From: Lachnospiraceae bacterium
GTDB lineage: Bacteria; Bacillota; Clostridia; Lachnospirales; Lachnospiraceae
DNA: 64,000 bases
NCBI GenBank assembly: GCA_017621815.1
Contig: JAGASK010000011.1
Location: 1-64,000, forward strand
Direction: 5' to 3'
In this document: positions 54,301-63,252 of the stretch, one piece after another
Position numbering within the stretch: position 1 is the stretch's first letter
Layout of the letters: each line of letters begins with the position of its first letter
Position numbers and translations under genes: made by a program
The notes under the pieces: model-generated
Databases searched by the model: none
Told to the model about the DNA's origin: nothing
Seen by the model: the letters and a program-made list of their open reading frames with translations, nothing else

Positions 54301-56025
54301 ATGGATGAATTACGTTATCAGACAACTCTGCTCAGCACAAAGAGTCAACAGTTGACAAATGAAGGAAAGATGCTGCGGCTAATCTGCGACACTTCAAGCA
54401 GTGCATTTTTATATGTTAATTTTGAAAGAAACTGTGTGGAAGTGCTGGCTAACTGGAATGAATTTTTTCCGGAAATTGAAATCAAAGAAATAAAAGATAT
54501 GAACAGGCTTTGTCTTGAGGTGGAGGGCCAATATGCACCTGTTTTAAGAAAGCTGTTATTTCTTGAAGATTCCAATGATGATTCCGGCAGTGGAATTATG
54601 CGGCTTAAAGACGGGAAAACATGGGTGGAATGTGAGGTTTCCATTATTTATGATGAAGAGAAGAATCCTTCTGAAAAGGTGATTCGGTTTAAGAATGTTT
54701 CAAAATTTCAAAGCCAGAATGATGAACTCACCTATATGGCATATTATGATGTGCTGACCGGGTTATATAACAGAAATTATTTTGTCCGTCTGCTGGCGGA
54801 TTTTGTAAGAAGAGCGGAAGAAGAGAATTCCGTAGTTGCAGTGATGTTTGTGGATATTGATGATTTCCGCAAAATCAATGACGGGCTTGGGATTATAGTT
54901 GGGGATGAAATTGTTCAGCAGTTTGGGCAGTTCCTGGGAGATTTTAATAATGAAAATGTGGTAGTATCTCATTTTAATGCGGATATTTACTGCATTGCAA
55001 TTTATGATCCCTGCGGAAGCAGGAGCGTTGAATATATTTATCAGGCAATTCGTGAAAAAATCAGGCATCCTTTTTTACTCAGTACCAGGCAGGAAGTGGG
55101 AATATCCGTGTCCGTAGGTGTGGCTGAATATCCTGAGGCGGCAAAAACCACGCTGGAGCTGATTAACTGTGCCGAAATTGTTATGTTTAAGGCAAAAGGT
55201 TCCGGAAAGAATTCCATTCAATATTTTGATGCGCCTATTTTGAATGATTTTCTGCAGAATGTATCCATAGAGAATAAGTTAAAAGAAGCCGTATTTAACC
55301 GGAATTTTACTATGAATTTTCAACCTCAGTACTATGTGACGGACAAGAAACTGCGCGGAGTGGAAGCACTTATCAGGTGGAGGGATACTGACGGCAGAAT
55401 GATAAGTCCGGCTGTTTTTATTCCCATTGCAGAAAAAAACGGTGCGATTGTGCCCATAGGTACCTGGGTAATAGAAGAGAGTATAAAAACTTTTGCGCAA
55501 TGGAAAAGGAAATATCCGGTTGATATGATATTATCGCTTAATATATCGGCCATTCAATATAAACAAAGTGAATTTATCACAAATATTATTCATATTATAG
55601 AGAAGTATGATGTGGATCCGGAAGAAATAGAACTGGAAATTACGGAAAGCATCTTGATTGACAGCTTTAAAGAAGTGACGGAAAAGCTTTGTATTCTCAG
55701 GGACTATGGTATCAGAATTTCTCTTGATGATTTTGGAACGGGATATTCATCCCTGTCATATTTAAAGAGACTGCCCATTGATACCCTTAAAATTGACAAG
55801 AGCTTTGTAGATGCTATGCTGACAGATGATAATGCAAGAATTATTACGGATTCCATTATCTATATGGTTAAAAAACTGGGATTTGAAACCATTGCCGAAG
55901 GCGTGGAAACAGAAGAACAGTTTGAATACCTGAAATCCATAGAATGTGACTGTATTCAGGGATTTTTGCTCGGAAAACCTTTACCTGAAGATGATATAGA
56001 AAAAATTTTGGAAAAAGTATCTTAG
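54301..56025 (+). CDS. PAS-GGDEF-EAL protein; EAL intact, GGDEF degenerate
   Basis: ATG 54301 (GGAAGGG ahead) is taken over TTG 54292. 574 residues: an N-terminal PAS-like sensor (about 20-140), a GGDEF domain (about 145-310) and an EAL domain (about 320-570). In the GGDEF domain LTGLYNRNYF and FVDIDDFRKINDGLG are kept, but the signature position reads NADIY (SHFNADIYCIAI), so cyclase activity is unlikely. The EAL domain keeps EALIRW, ELEITES, LDDFGTGYSSL, KIDKSF and EGVETEEQ. It is probably a c-di-GMP phosphodiesterase with a GTP-sensing or structural GGDEF part. No transmembrane segment. Confidence 0.9.
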   Translation: MDELRYQTTLLSTKSQQLTNEGKMLRLICDTSSSAFLYVNFERNCVEVLANWNEFFPEIEIKEIKDMNRLCLEVEGQYAPVLRKLLFLEDSNDDSGSGIMRLKDGKTWVECEVSIIYDEEKNPSEKVIRFKNVSKFQSQNDELTYMAYYDVLTGLYNRNYFVRLLADFVRRAEEENSVVAVMFVDIDDFRKINDGLGIIVGDEIVQQFGQFLGDFNNENVVVSHFNADIYCIAIYDPCGSRSVEYIYQAIREKIRHPFLLSTRQEVGISVSVGVAEYPEAAKTTLELINCAEIVMFKAKGSGKNSIQYFDAPILNDFLQNVSIENKLKEAVFNRNFTMNFQPQYYVTDKKLRGVEALIRWRDTDGRMISPAVFIPIAEKNGAIVPIGTWVIEESIKTFAQWKRKYPVDMILSLNISAIQYKQSEFITNIIHIIEKYDVDPEEIELEITESILIDSFKEVTEKLCILRDYGIRISLDDFGTGYSSLSYLKRLPIDTLKIDKSFVDAMLTDDNARIITDSIIYMVKKLGFETIAEGVETEEQFEYLKSIECDCIQGFLLGKPLPEDDIEKILEKVS

Positions 56026-56056
56026 AATAGAGCTGTAGGAAGAGTGAAGGGAAAAA

Positions 56057-57421
56057 ATGGTTTTGGGACGTACTGTTGAACTGAAGTATCTGAATACATA
56101 TTATAATCGTGAAGGCAGTCAGATTATGGTTGTTTACGGCGAAAAAAATGTAGGGAAAACAACCCTGCTGAAACAGTTTGTGAAAGATAAACCATTTTAT
56201 TATTATAGAGCCCGTTCTGCATCAGAAAGAGAGCAGAGATACCAATGGGGAAGAGAACTTGAAAGCGGCAGAAGAAATTCGGAGAAATATCCTCCTTTTA
56301 CTGATATCTTCAAAATGATTGTCAAAGAAGGCAGTGGAAAGAAGGTTATTATTATTGATGAGTTTCAGTATATTATAAAAGCCAGCGACAGCTTTATGCG
56401 TGAACTGATTGATTTTGTACATGAAAAATTGCAAAATTCCGATGTATACGTTATTCTTACAAGTTCTTCTATTGGCTGGGTTGAAAACAGCATGATTACA
56501 AAAATAGGTACGGCGGCTTACGAACTTTCCGGTTTACTTAAGGTGAAAGAACTGGATTTCGGAACCATGATGGAATATTTTCAGAATTTTAATTTTGAAA
56601 ATGGCATTGCGGTTTATGCACTTCTTGGCGGTGTGCCGGGGCTGTGGAAGCATTTTGACGATAGCAATGATATTAAAGAAAATATCTGCATTAATATTCT
56701 GGACAGAAATAAATATCTGTTTCATGAGGGGCAGCGCATTGTGGAAGAGGAGCTTCGTGAAACAGGCGTTTATAATACAATTCTCGCATCTATTGCGGCG
56801 GGCAAACATAAGTTGAATGATTTATATCTGCATACCGGATTTTCAAGAGCTAAAATCAGCGTTTATCTGAAAAATCTCATGGAGCTTGAATTGGTTGAAA
56901 AAGTATTTTCCTATGATACGGAAGGTAAGGCCAATGCGCAAAAAGGGATATACAGGATTAAAAATCATTTTGTTCATTTCTATTTTACCTTTATTTACCC
57001 TAATTTAAGCAGTCTGGAATATATGTCTTCCGGGGATTTTTATGAAAAATATATCGGACCTTATTTAAAAGCGTATGTATCGGATTATTATAAAGTAGTC
57101 TGTATGCAGTGCATGAAGCAGTGGAATGAACTTGGAAAACTGCCGTTTTATGCAGAGGAATTCGGAGAGTGGGTCGGAAAATTCGGCAACATTGATGTGA
57201 TTGCAAAGGGTGAAAACGGGGAAAGCATTATCGGATTTTGTAATTTTGAAAATCCCTTAATGAAATATGAAGATTATGAATGGCTTTTGTTCTGTGCGGA
57301 AAAAGCAAAACTGAAAGCCGATTATATATATTTGTTTTCGACAGGCCGGTTTGATGAAAAGTTGAATCTGGAAGCCGGCGTAAAGAAGAACCTGAAATTA
57401 ATTACTGTGGAAGAGATGTAA
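56057..57421 (+). CDS. ATP-binding protein, AAA with DUF234-type C-terminal domain
   Basis: 454 residues from ATG 56057 (GAAGGG ahead). Walker A VVYGEKNVGKTTLLKQF and Walker B VIIIDEFQYIIKA are clear, then a winged-helix region (about 245-295) and the DUF234 C-terminal domain (from about 300). DUF234 usually has a PD-(D/E)xK nuclease core; here IDVIAKGENGESIIGFCNF keeps the first Asp but has no ExK. Members of this family often behave as orphan ATPases. The stop overlaps the topB start by one base. Confidence 0.85.
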   Translation: MVLGRTVELKYLNTYYNREGSQIMVVYGEKNVGKTTLLKQFVKDKPFYYYRARSASEREQRYQWGRELESGRRNSEKYPPFTDIFKMIVKEGSGKKVIIIDEFQYIIKASDSFMRELIDFVHEKLQNSDVYVILTSSSIGWVENSMITKIGTAAYELSGLLKVKELDFGTMMEYFQNFNFENGIAVYALLGGVPGLWKHFDDSNDIKENICINILDRNKYLFHEGQRIVEEELRETGVYNTILASIAAGKHKLNDLYLHTGFSRAKISVYLKNLMELELVEKVFSYDTEGKANAQKGIYRIKNHFVHFYFTFIYPNLSSLEYMSSGDFYEKYIGPYLKAYVSDYYKVVCMQCMKQWNELGKLPFYAEEFGEWVGKFGNIDVIAKGENGESIIGFCNFENPLMKYEDYEWLLFCAEKAKLKADYIYLFSTGRFDEKLNLEAGVKKNLKLITVEEM

Positions 57422-59484
57422 TGGGAAAAAATTTATTTATAGCGGAAAAGCCCAGCGTTGCAAGGGAATTTGCCAAGGCGCTGCAACTGAATACAAGCAG
57501 CAGAGACGGATATATTGAGTCAAAAGAAGCGATCGTAACATGGTGTGTAGGACATCTGGTAACAATGAGTTATCCGGAAGCCTATGATGAGAAATATAAA
57601 AGATGGTCTCTTGATACGATACCCTTTATACCGGAAGAATTTAAGTATGAAGTGATTGAGAATGTCAAAAAACAATTCCAGATTGTAAGCGGTCTTTTGA
57701 ACCGTTCTGATGTGGAAACCATATATGTTTGTACCGACTCCGGGCGTGAAGGAGAATATATTTATCGTCTTGTTGAAAAGCAGGCAGGGGTAAAAGGTAA
57801 AAAAAGAAGGAGAGTATGGATAGATTCCCAGACAGAAGAAGAAATAAAACGGGGTATCAGGGAAGCAAAGGATTTGTCGGAATATGATAATCTCTGCGCT
57901 GCCGCATACCTCAGGGCAAAAGAAGATTATCTTATGGGAATTAATTTTTCAAGGGTACTTACATTAAAGTATGGAAATAATATAAAAGCTTATCTGAAAA
58001 CAGATAAAGCCGTAATATCCGTGGGGCGTGTTATGACCTGCGTTCTGGGAATGGTAGTGAACAGGGAAAGAGAAATCAGGGAGTTTGTTAAAACTCCTTT
58101 TTATCGTGTCCTTATGCAGGAACAAATCAGCGGAAGAAACTTTGACTGCGAATGGAAGGCTGTGGAAAATACCAGATATTATAATTCGCCCCTTCTTTAT
58201 AAGGAAAATGGGTTTAAGGAAAAAGAAAGCGCACAGGCTTTGATTGATTTCCTGAAAGAAGCGCCGGAAGAACCGGCGGTTATCGAATCCATAGAAAAGA
58301 AAAAAGAAACGAAAAATCCGCCGCTTTTATATAATCTGGCGGAACTCCAGAACGATTGCTCAAAATATTTTAAAATAAGCCCGGATGAAACACTTCGCAT
58401 AGCCCAAGAGCTTTATGAAAAGAAAATGACCACTTATCCGAGAACCGATGCCAGGGTGCTTTCGACTGCAGTTTCCAAAGAAATTTATAAGAATATAAAA
58501 GGACTTACCAATTATGAGGTTGTAAGAGAAGCCGCGTCACAGGTGCTTGATTCAGGAAGTTATAAGAACATTGCCAAAACACGATATGTAAATGACAAGC
58601 AGATTACAGACCATTATGCCATTATACCTACGGGACAGGGATTTGGTAATTTGAATTCCTTAAATCCCACATCGGCTAAGGTATATGAAATTATCGTAAG
58701 ACGATTTTTAAGTATTTTTTATCCTCCTGCCATTTACCGGAAGGTGGGGCTTGGACTTTCTGTAAAAGGAGAGCGTTTTTTTGCTAATTTTAAGGTGCTG
58801 GAGGAAGAAGGATATCTTAAGGTGAGCAGTTTTTCCTTTGCCAGGAAAAAAAATGAGAGCGGGGAAGCGGAAGAAAAAGCAGATGCCGGGGCGGCTTTGG
58901 AAAACCGTGGAACAGATGAACGGGAAGTTCAGGAGGAAGAAGAAACCGGCGTAGACAAAAATTTTATGGAGGTGCTCGGTACACTGAAGAAGGGAACAAC
59001 GCTTCCTCTTGGTGAGCTTATTATTAAGGAGGGAGAGACCTCACCGCCCAAACGTTATAATTCAGGAACCATGATTCTTACCATGGAAAATGCAGGACAG
59101 TTTATTGAGGATGAGGAACTGCGTGCCCAGATTAAAGGAAGCGGAATCGGAACCAGCGCTACCCGTGCGGAAATTTTGAAAAAACTGATAAATATCAAGT
59201 ATCTGGCACTGAATAAAAAAACGCAGATTATTACGCCTACTTTAATGGGTGAGATGATTTATGAGGTAGTCAATAACTCAATCAGGCCGCTTCTTGACCC
59301 TGCGCTTACTGCCAGCTGGGAAAAAGGTTTGACTATGGTGGCAGAAGGGACTATAACAGAAGAAGAATATATGAAAAAACTGGATGATTTTGTATCACGA
59401 AGAACCAATATAGTGAAGCAGTTAAACAATCAGTCCGTTTTAAACAGGCAGTTTAATGAAGCTGCCAGGAATTATAAAAAGTAA
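57421..59484 (+). CDS. topB: DNA topoisomerase III
   Basis: 687 residues; ATG 57421 shares a base with the previous TAA (translational coupling). The TOPRIM domain starts NLFIAEKPSVAREFAKALQL with VCTDSGREGEYIYRLV, and the catalytic Tyr is in KKMTTYPRTDARVLS. RAKEDYLMGINFSRVLT and GSGIGTSATRAEILKKL are further type IA hallmarks. An acidic insert (about residues 478-520, rich in Glu) lies in the region that precedes the last domain, and there are no C-terminal zinc fingers. It decatenates and relaxes DNA by single-strand passage. Confidence 0.95.
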   Translation: MGKNLFIAEKPSVAREFAKALQLNTSSRDGYIESKEAIVTWCVGHLVTMSYPEAYDEKYKRWSLDTIPFIPEEFKYEVIENVKKQFQIVSGLLNRSDVETIYVCTDSGREGEYIYRLVEKQAGVKGKKRRRVWIDSQTEEEIKRGIREAKDLSEYDNLCAAAYLRAKEDYLMGINFSRVLTLKYGNNIKAYLKTDKAVISVGRVMTCVLGMVVNREREIREFVKTPFYRVLMQEQISGRNFDCEWKAVENTRYYNSPLLYKENGFKEKESAQALIDFLKEAPEEPAVIESIEKKKETKNPPLLYNLAELQNDCSKYFKISPDETLRIAQELYEKKMTTYPRTDARVLSTAVSKEIYKNIKGLTNYEVVREAASQVLDSGSYKNIAKTRYVNDKQITDHYAIIPTGQGFGNLNSLNPTSAKVYEIIVRRFLSIFYPPAIYRKVGLGLSVKGERFFANFKVLEEEGYLKVSSFSFARKKNESGEAEEKADAGAALENRGTDEREVQEEEETGVDKNFMEVLGTLKKGTTLPLGELIIKEGETSPPKRYNSGTMILTMENAGQFIEDEELRAQIKGSGIGTSATRAEILKKLINIKYLALNKKTQIITPTLMGEMIYEVVNNSIRPLLDPALTASWEKGLTMVAEGTITEEEYMKKLDDFVSRRTNIVKQLNNQSVLNRQFNEAARNYKK

Positions 59485-59494
59485 GGAGAAAAAA

Positions 59495-60160
59495 ATGGAG
59501 CAGTATAAAATCAGTAATCTTTATAATCTGGAAGAGACAATTGCATCGGAGCTGCTGGCGCAGGCGGAATTTCCCTGGGAGGTTTTACCGAAAATCAGCG
59601 GGTTTATTCTTGAACTGGGCAGTAAGCTGTCAAAGGATAAATTTACAGAGGTAAAAGAAAATGTATGGATAGCAAACTCTGCAAAAGTAGCCCCCACTGC
59701 CTGCATAAACGGTCCGGCTATTATTGATGAAGAAGCTGAAGTGCGCCACTGCGCATTTATCAGAGGGAATGCCATTGTGGGAAAGGGAGCTGTAGTGGGA
59801 AATTCCACAGAGCTTAAGAATGTAATTCTTTTTAATAAGGTTCAGGTGCCTCATTATAATTATGTGGGAGACAGCATTCTCGGATTTAAGGCACATATGG
59901 GTGCAGGTTCCATTACCTCCAATGTAAAAAGCGACAAAACGCTGGTAGTAGTTAAAAACGGAGAGGAAAAAGTGGAAACGGGACTGAAAAAATTCGGCGC
60001 CATGCTGGGAGACAACGTGGAAGTGGGATGCAACAGCGTCTTAAATCCCGGTACGGTAATCGGCAGAAATTCCAATATTTATCCCACCTCCATGGTCCGC
60101 GGCTGCATTCCGGAGGGCAGTATTTATAAGAAGCAGGGAGAAATCGCCAAAAAGCATTAA
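59495..60160 (+). CDS. Left-handed beta-helix (hexapeptide) transferase-like protein
   Basis: ATG 59495 follows TAAGGAG; the frame continues upstream into topB. 221 residues. A helical N-terminus (EQYKISNLYNLEETIASELL) is followed by hexapeptide repeats across about 65-215 (VAPTACINGPAIIDEEAEVR, IVGKGAVVGNSTELKNVILF, HMGAGSITSNVKSDK, AMLGDNVEVGCNSVLNPGTV). This is the fold of the acyltransferase part of GlmU-like and UDP-GlcNAc pyrophosphorylase-related proteins, but no nucleotidyltransferase domain is present. Substrate unknown. It is ten bases after topB. Confidence 0.85.
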   Translation: MEQYKISNLYNLEETIASELLAQAEFPWEVLPKISGFILELGSKLSKDKFTEVKENVWIANSAKVAPTACINGPAIIDEEAEVRHCAFIRGNAIVGKGAVVGNSTELKNVILFNKVQVPHYNYVGDSILGFKAHMGAGSITSNVKSDKTLVVVKNGEEKVETGLKKFGAMLGDNVEVGCNSVLNPGTVIGRNSNIYPTSMVRGCIPEGSIYKKQGEIAKKH

Positions 60161-60205
60161 TTTTTTGTCAAAAATACTGGATTTTTTACCTGAGTTATGA
60201 GAAAA

Positions 60206-60211
60206 TATAAT
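60206..60211 (+). promoter_or_regulatory. Possible -10 element ahead of the NifU-like gene
   Basis: TATAAT at 60206-60211 with a weak TTTTTA 17 bases upstream. It lies 105 bases before the start codon and about 50 bases ahead of the inverted repeat at 60259-60281. Confidence 0.4.
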
Positions 60212-60258
60212 GCGGTAGAGAATGCAGTGTTTTTTGCCGTATGTATGTATCAGTAAAG

Positions 60259-60281
60259 TTAACAAAATTTATTTTTGTTAA
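60259..60281. promoter_or_regulatory. Inverted repeat in the NifU-like gene leader
   Basis: TTAACAAAA (60259-60267) and TTTTGTTAA (60273-60281) are perfect 9-base arms around TTTAT. It could be an operator or a leader hairpin. Half-sites resemble Rex motifs but in the reverse orientation, so I do not call it a Rex site. Confidence 0.5.
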
Positions 60282-60315
60282 TAAATAATATCTACATATT
60301 GAAAGGAGTTTTCAC

Positions 60316-61008
60316 ATGATTTATTCAAAAGAAGTTGAAGAAATGTGTACAGTAGCACAGGGTGTTCATCATGGCTGTGCGCCGATTCCCGAAGAAGCAA
60401 AATGGGTTCAGGCTAAAAAAGTAGAAGACATTTCAGGTTTTACACATGGTGTAGGCTGGTGTGCGCCTCAGCAGGGTGCCTGCAAGTTATCTCTGAATGT
60501 TAAAGATGGTATTATACAGGAAGCGCTGGTTGAGACCATCGGATGTTCAGGTATGACACATTCCGCAGCTATGGCTGCAGAAATTCTTCCCGGATTAACT
60601 GTTATGGAAGCATTAAATACTGACCTTGTATGTGATGCTATCAATACAGCTATGAGAGAGTTGTTCTTACAGATTGTATACGGACGTTCCCAGAGTGCAT
60701 TTTCAGAAGACGGACTTGCTATTGGTGCCGGTCTTGAAGACCTTGGTAAAGGACTTAGAAGCCAGGTTGGTACTATGTACGGTACATTAAAGAAAGGTCC
60801 CCGTTATCTGGAAATGGCAGAAGGCTATGTAACAGGTATTGCACTTGATGCTGATGATGAGATTATCGGTTACAAGTTCATTAACTTTGGTAAGATGACA
60901 GACTTCATGAAGAAGGGTGATGATCCTGCAACTGCATATGAGAAGGCATGCGGACAGTATGGCCGTGTAGATGATGCTGTTAGAATCATCGACCCGAGAA
61001 AAGAATAA
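60316..61008 (+). CDS. NifU/IscU-like iron-sulfur scaffold-type protein
   Basis: 230 residues from ATG 60316 (GAAAGGAG ahead). The protein has cysteines in HHGCAPIPEE, GVGWCAPQQGACKLSL, VETIGCSGMTHSAAMAAEI, TDLVCDAIN and KACGQYG. The block ETIGCSGMTHSA followed by a helix resembles the IscU/NifU N-terminal fold, but the spacing of the ligands is not that of classical IscU. No signal peptide. Codon use (many GGT, GCA, CTT and AAG) suggests strong expression. It is cotranscribed with the GGGtGRT gene 17 bases downstream, a pairing I associate with Clostridia. Exact role unknown. Confidence 0.75.
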   Translation: MIYSKEVEEMCTVAQGVHHGCAPIPEEAKWVQAKKVEDISGFTHGVGWCAPQQGACKLSLNVKDGIIQEALVETIGCSGMTHSAAMAAEILPGLTVMEALNTDLVCDAINTAMRELFLQIVYGRSQSAFSEDGLAIGAGLEDLGKGLRSQVGTMYGTLKKGPRYLEMAEGYVTGIALDADDEIIGYKFINFGKMTDFMKKGDDPATAYEKACGQYGRVDDAVRIIDPRKE

Positions 61009-61024
61009 TAGGAGGAATGATAAA

Positions 61025-62035
61025 ATGGCATTATTTGAATCATATGAAAGAAGAATTGATAAAATCACTTCTGTTTTAAACTCTTACGGCATTTCTTCTA
61101 TTGAAGAGGCTGAAAAAATTACAAAGGATGCTGGACTTAACGTATATGATCAGGTTAAGAAAATTCAGCCCATTTGTTTTGAAAATGCTTGCTGGGCTTA
61201 CACAGTAGGTGCAGCAATTGCTATTAAGAAAAACTGCAGAAAGGCTTCTGAAGCTGCAGCAGCAATCGGCGAAGGCCTTCAGTCCTTCTGTATTCCCGGT
61301 TCCGTAGCTGATACACGTAAAGTTGGACTTGGACATGGTAATCTTGGCAAAATGCTTCTGGAAGAAGATACAGACTGTTTTGCATTCCTTGCAGGTCATG
61401 AATCCTTTGCAGCAGCTGAAGGCGCTATCGGTATCGCAGAGAAAGCTAACAAGGTTCGTCAGAAACCCCTTCGTGTTATTCTGAACGGTCTTGGAAAAGA
61501 TGCAGCTAAGATTATCTCCAGAATTAACGGATTCACATTTGTTGAAACAGAGTATGATCCTTATACCAATACAGTTAAGGAAGTATATCGCAAATCTTAT
61601 TCAGACGGACTTCGTTCCAAAGTTAACTGCTATGGTGCAAACTCCGTTCCTGAAGGTGTTGCAATCATGTGGAAAGAAAATGTAGATGTTTCCATTACAG
61701 GTAACTCTACCAACCCCACCAGATTCCAGCATCCTGTTGCAGGTACTTACAAGAAGGAAAGAACAGAAGCCGGAAAGAAATATTTCTCAGTTGCATCAGG
61801 CGGCGGTACAGGACGTACACTTCATCCTGATAACATGGCTGCAGGTCCTGCTTCCTATGGTTTCACAGATACATTAGGACGTATGCATTCCGACGCACAG
61901 TTCGCAGGTTCTTCATCCGTTCCTGCCCATGTTGAAATGATGGGTCTGATTGGTATGGGTAATAACCCCATGGTAGGCGCTACCGTAGCAGTAGCAGTAG
62001 CTATCCAGGAAGCAGCCGACGCTGGTAAATTCTAA
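61025..62035 (+). CDS. GGGtGRT family protein
   Basis: ATG 61025 follows AGGAGGAATG; 336 residues. The family-naming motif is intact in ASGGGTGRTLHPDNMAAG, followed by YGFTDTLGRMHSDAQFAG and a very conserved C-terminus (SSSVPAHVEMMGLIGMGNNP). Upstream parts include IQPICFENACWAYTVGAAIA and FLAGHESFAAAEGAIGIAEK, a pattern of alternating strands and glycine loops that suggests a nucleotide- or cofactor-binding enzyme. No function is established for the family to my knowledge. Operon with the NifU-like gene hints at an iron-sulfur or redox role. Codon use suggests high expression; a strong terminator follows. Confidence 0.88.
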   Translation: MALFESYERRIDKITSVLNSYGISSIEEAEKITKDAGLNVYDQVKKIQPICFENACWAYTVGAAIAIKKNCRKASEAAAAIGEGLQSFCIPGSVADTRKVGLGHGNLGKMLLEEDTDCFAFLAGHESFAAAEGAIGIAEKANKVRQKPLRVILNGLGKDAAKIISRINGFTFVETEYDPYTNTVKEVYRKSYSDGLRSKVNCYGANSVPEGVAIMWKENVDVSITGNSTNPTRFQHPVAGTYKKERTEAGKKYFSVASGGGTGRTLHPDNMAAGPASYGFTDTLGRMHSDAQFAGSSSVPAHVEMMGLIGMGNNPMVGATVAVAVAIQEAADAGKF

Positions 62036-62043
62036 AAATATTG

Positions 62044-62090
62044 CGATAGAAAGAACGTTTTGTAAGTTTTCTGTTGTTGTGAATGATAAG
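62044..62090. repeat. Dispersed hairpin repeat, degraded copy D
   Basis: GATAGAAAG, a changed loop, then TTTTCTGTTGTTG and ATGATAA align with copies B and C. The stem is weakened and the loop altered, so this is a diverged member. Confidence 0.45.
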
Positions 62091-62130
62091 AGATGTTTTC
62101 ATGCTTTTTGTGAAACATCTCTTATTTAAT
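62086..62130 (+). terminator. Terminator after the GGGtGRT gene
   Basis: ATAAGAGATGTTT (62086-62098) and AAACATCTCTTAT (62113-62125) pair perfectly over 13 bases, followed by a T-containing tail. Confidence 0.75.
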
Positions 62131-62210
62131 GTAGACATTTTTTTATTATTATCTTACAATATTAACAAAATACTTTGGATATTATCCATTTTAAAGAAAA
62201 GGAAGAAAAA

Positions 62211-62822
62211 ATGAGCGAAGAAAACAGTGTAGTTTATTGCAGCCAGTGTGGCAGTGTGAATCCCGATACTTTTAAATTCTGCAGTAATTGCGGAGCAAAG
62301 CTTGAGCAGGCACAGGATGAAAGCTCTTCTTTTGAAAAAGAGGAACAGCCGGTATTCAGCGGCGGGGAGCCTGTAACACCTGTTTATGAGAAGGTGGAGG
62401 CTGAGGTTGTCAGTGAAGGAAAGGTACCGGTTCAGGAAGAGATTAATATTAATTACGGAGCTGAGGAGGGAGCATATTCTTCCGGTGATTTTAATACACA
62501 GACGCCCCGGTATTATTCAGCACCTGATTCTTCAAATACAGGAATGAGCCAGACAAACGGTAATATTGGATTTGCCATTGCATCTATGGTATGCGGTATT
62601 CTGTCTATTGTATGCTGCTGTTTATCCACCTTCAGCCTTGTACTTGGCATCGCGGCTGTGGTACTTGGAATTATTTCCCTGAATGGGAAATATGATGGTA
62701 AAGGTATGGCTGTCGCAGGCATTATTACCGGCGGAATTGGTATTGCTATTTGGATTATATTTATCATTATCGGCGGGGCAGGATTATTTACTGGAATGGT
62801 TGATGAATTGTACAATTTCTAA
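62211..62822 (+). CDS. Zinc-ribbon membrane protein (DUF4190-like)
   Basis: ATG 62211 is preferred (AAAGGAAG ahead); the frame is open from 62175. 203 residues. The N-terminal zinc ribbon is CSQCGSVNPDTFKFCSNCG (CxxC-x10-CxxC). An acidic, low-complexity linker runs to about residue 120. The C-terminal DUF4190-like part has two membrane segments (about 125-155 and 170-200) with GIAAVVLGIISLNGK between them. Topology places the zinc ribbon in the cytosol. Function unknown. It begins a run of small membrane proteins. Confidence 0.8.
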   Translation: MSEENSVVYCSQCGSVNPDTFKFCSNCGAKLEQAQDESSSFEKEEQPVFSGGEPVTPVYEKVEAEVVSEGKVPVQEEININYGAEEGAYSSGDFNTQTPRYYSAPDSSNTGMSQTNGNIGFAIASMVCGILSIVCCCLSTFSLVLGIAAVVLGIISLNGKYDGKGMAVAGIITGGIGIAIWIIFIIIGGAGLFTGMVDELYNF

Positions 62823-62838
62823 AAGCGCCGGACAAAGT

Positions 62839-63252
62839 ATGAAATTACGGGCAGATACTGTATTTTATCAGATTGGAAAGATAGCATGGATTCCGCTGCT
62901 GATTGTGGGATTTTGGTTTGCGGGAAGAGGATATAAAGAGTATGGTGAATTCTTTGCATGTGCACTTCGCAAAATAAGCGGGCTGCCCTGCCCGGGCTGC
63001 GGAGGAACGAGAGCATTTTATTATTTGTTTCTGGGAGAATTCCGGAAAAGCTTTCAATATCATCCTGCTGTACTGTATGGAATTTTAGCATATATACATT
63101 TTATGGGACTGTATTTTTATCGAAAGCATGTTACGCATACGATAGAACAAAAAGAAATTCAGATTCCATATTATTTGTACACTGCTGCTGCAGTTATATT
63201 GCTGCAATGGATTGATAAAATAATAAAGATTTTTTATATTTATAATTCATGA
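62839..63252 (+). CDS. DUF2752 membrane protein
   Basis: The start is ATG 62839, or ATG 62803 which would overlap the previous gene by 20 bases; neither ribosome site is strong. 137 residues with about three membrane segments. The diagnostic motif is SGLPCPGCGGTRAFYYLFLG, then FRKSFQYHPAVL. DUF2752 is a small integral membrane family of unknown role. The CPGCGGTR motif could bind a metal or form a disulfide. Likely cotranscribed with the zinc-ribbon gene. Confidence 0.85.
   Translation: MKLRADTVFYQIGKIAWIPLLIVGFWFAGRGYKEYGEFFACALRKISGLPCPGCGGTRAFYYLFLGEFRKSFQYHPAVLYGILAYIHFMGLYFYRKHVTHTIEQKEIQIPYYLYTAAAVILLQWIDKIIKIFYIYNS

Noticed and set aside
60259-60281. Rex-type operator ahead of the NifU-like gene
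   Set aside because: Half-sites TTAACAA and TTGTTAA are in the reverse order and spacing compared with the Rex consensus.
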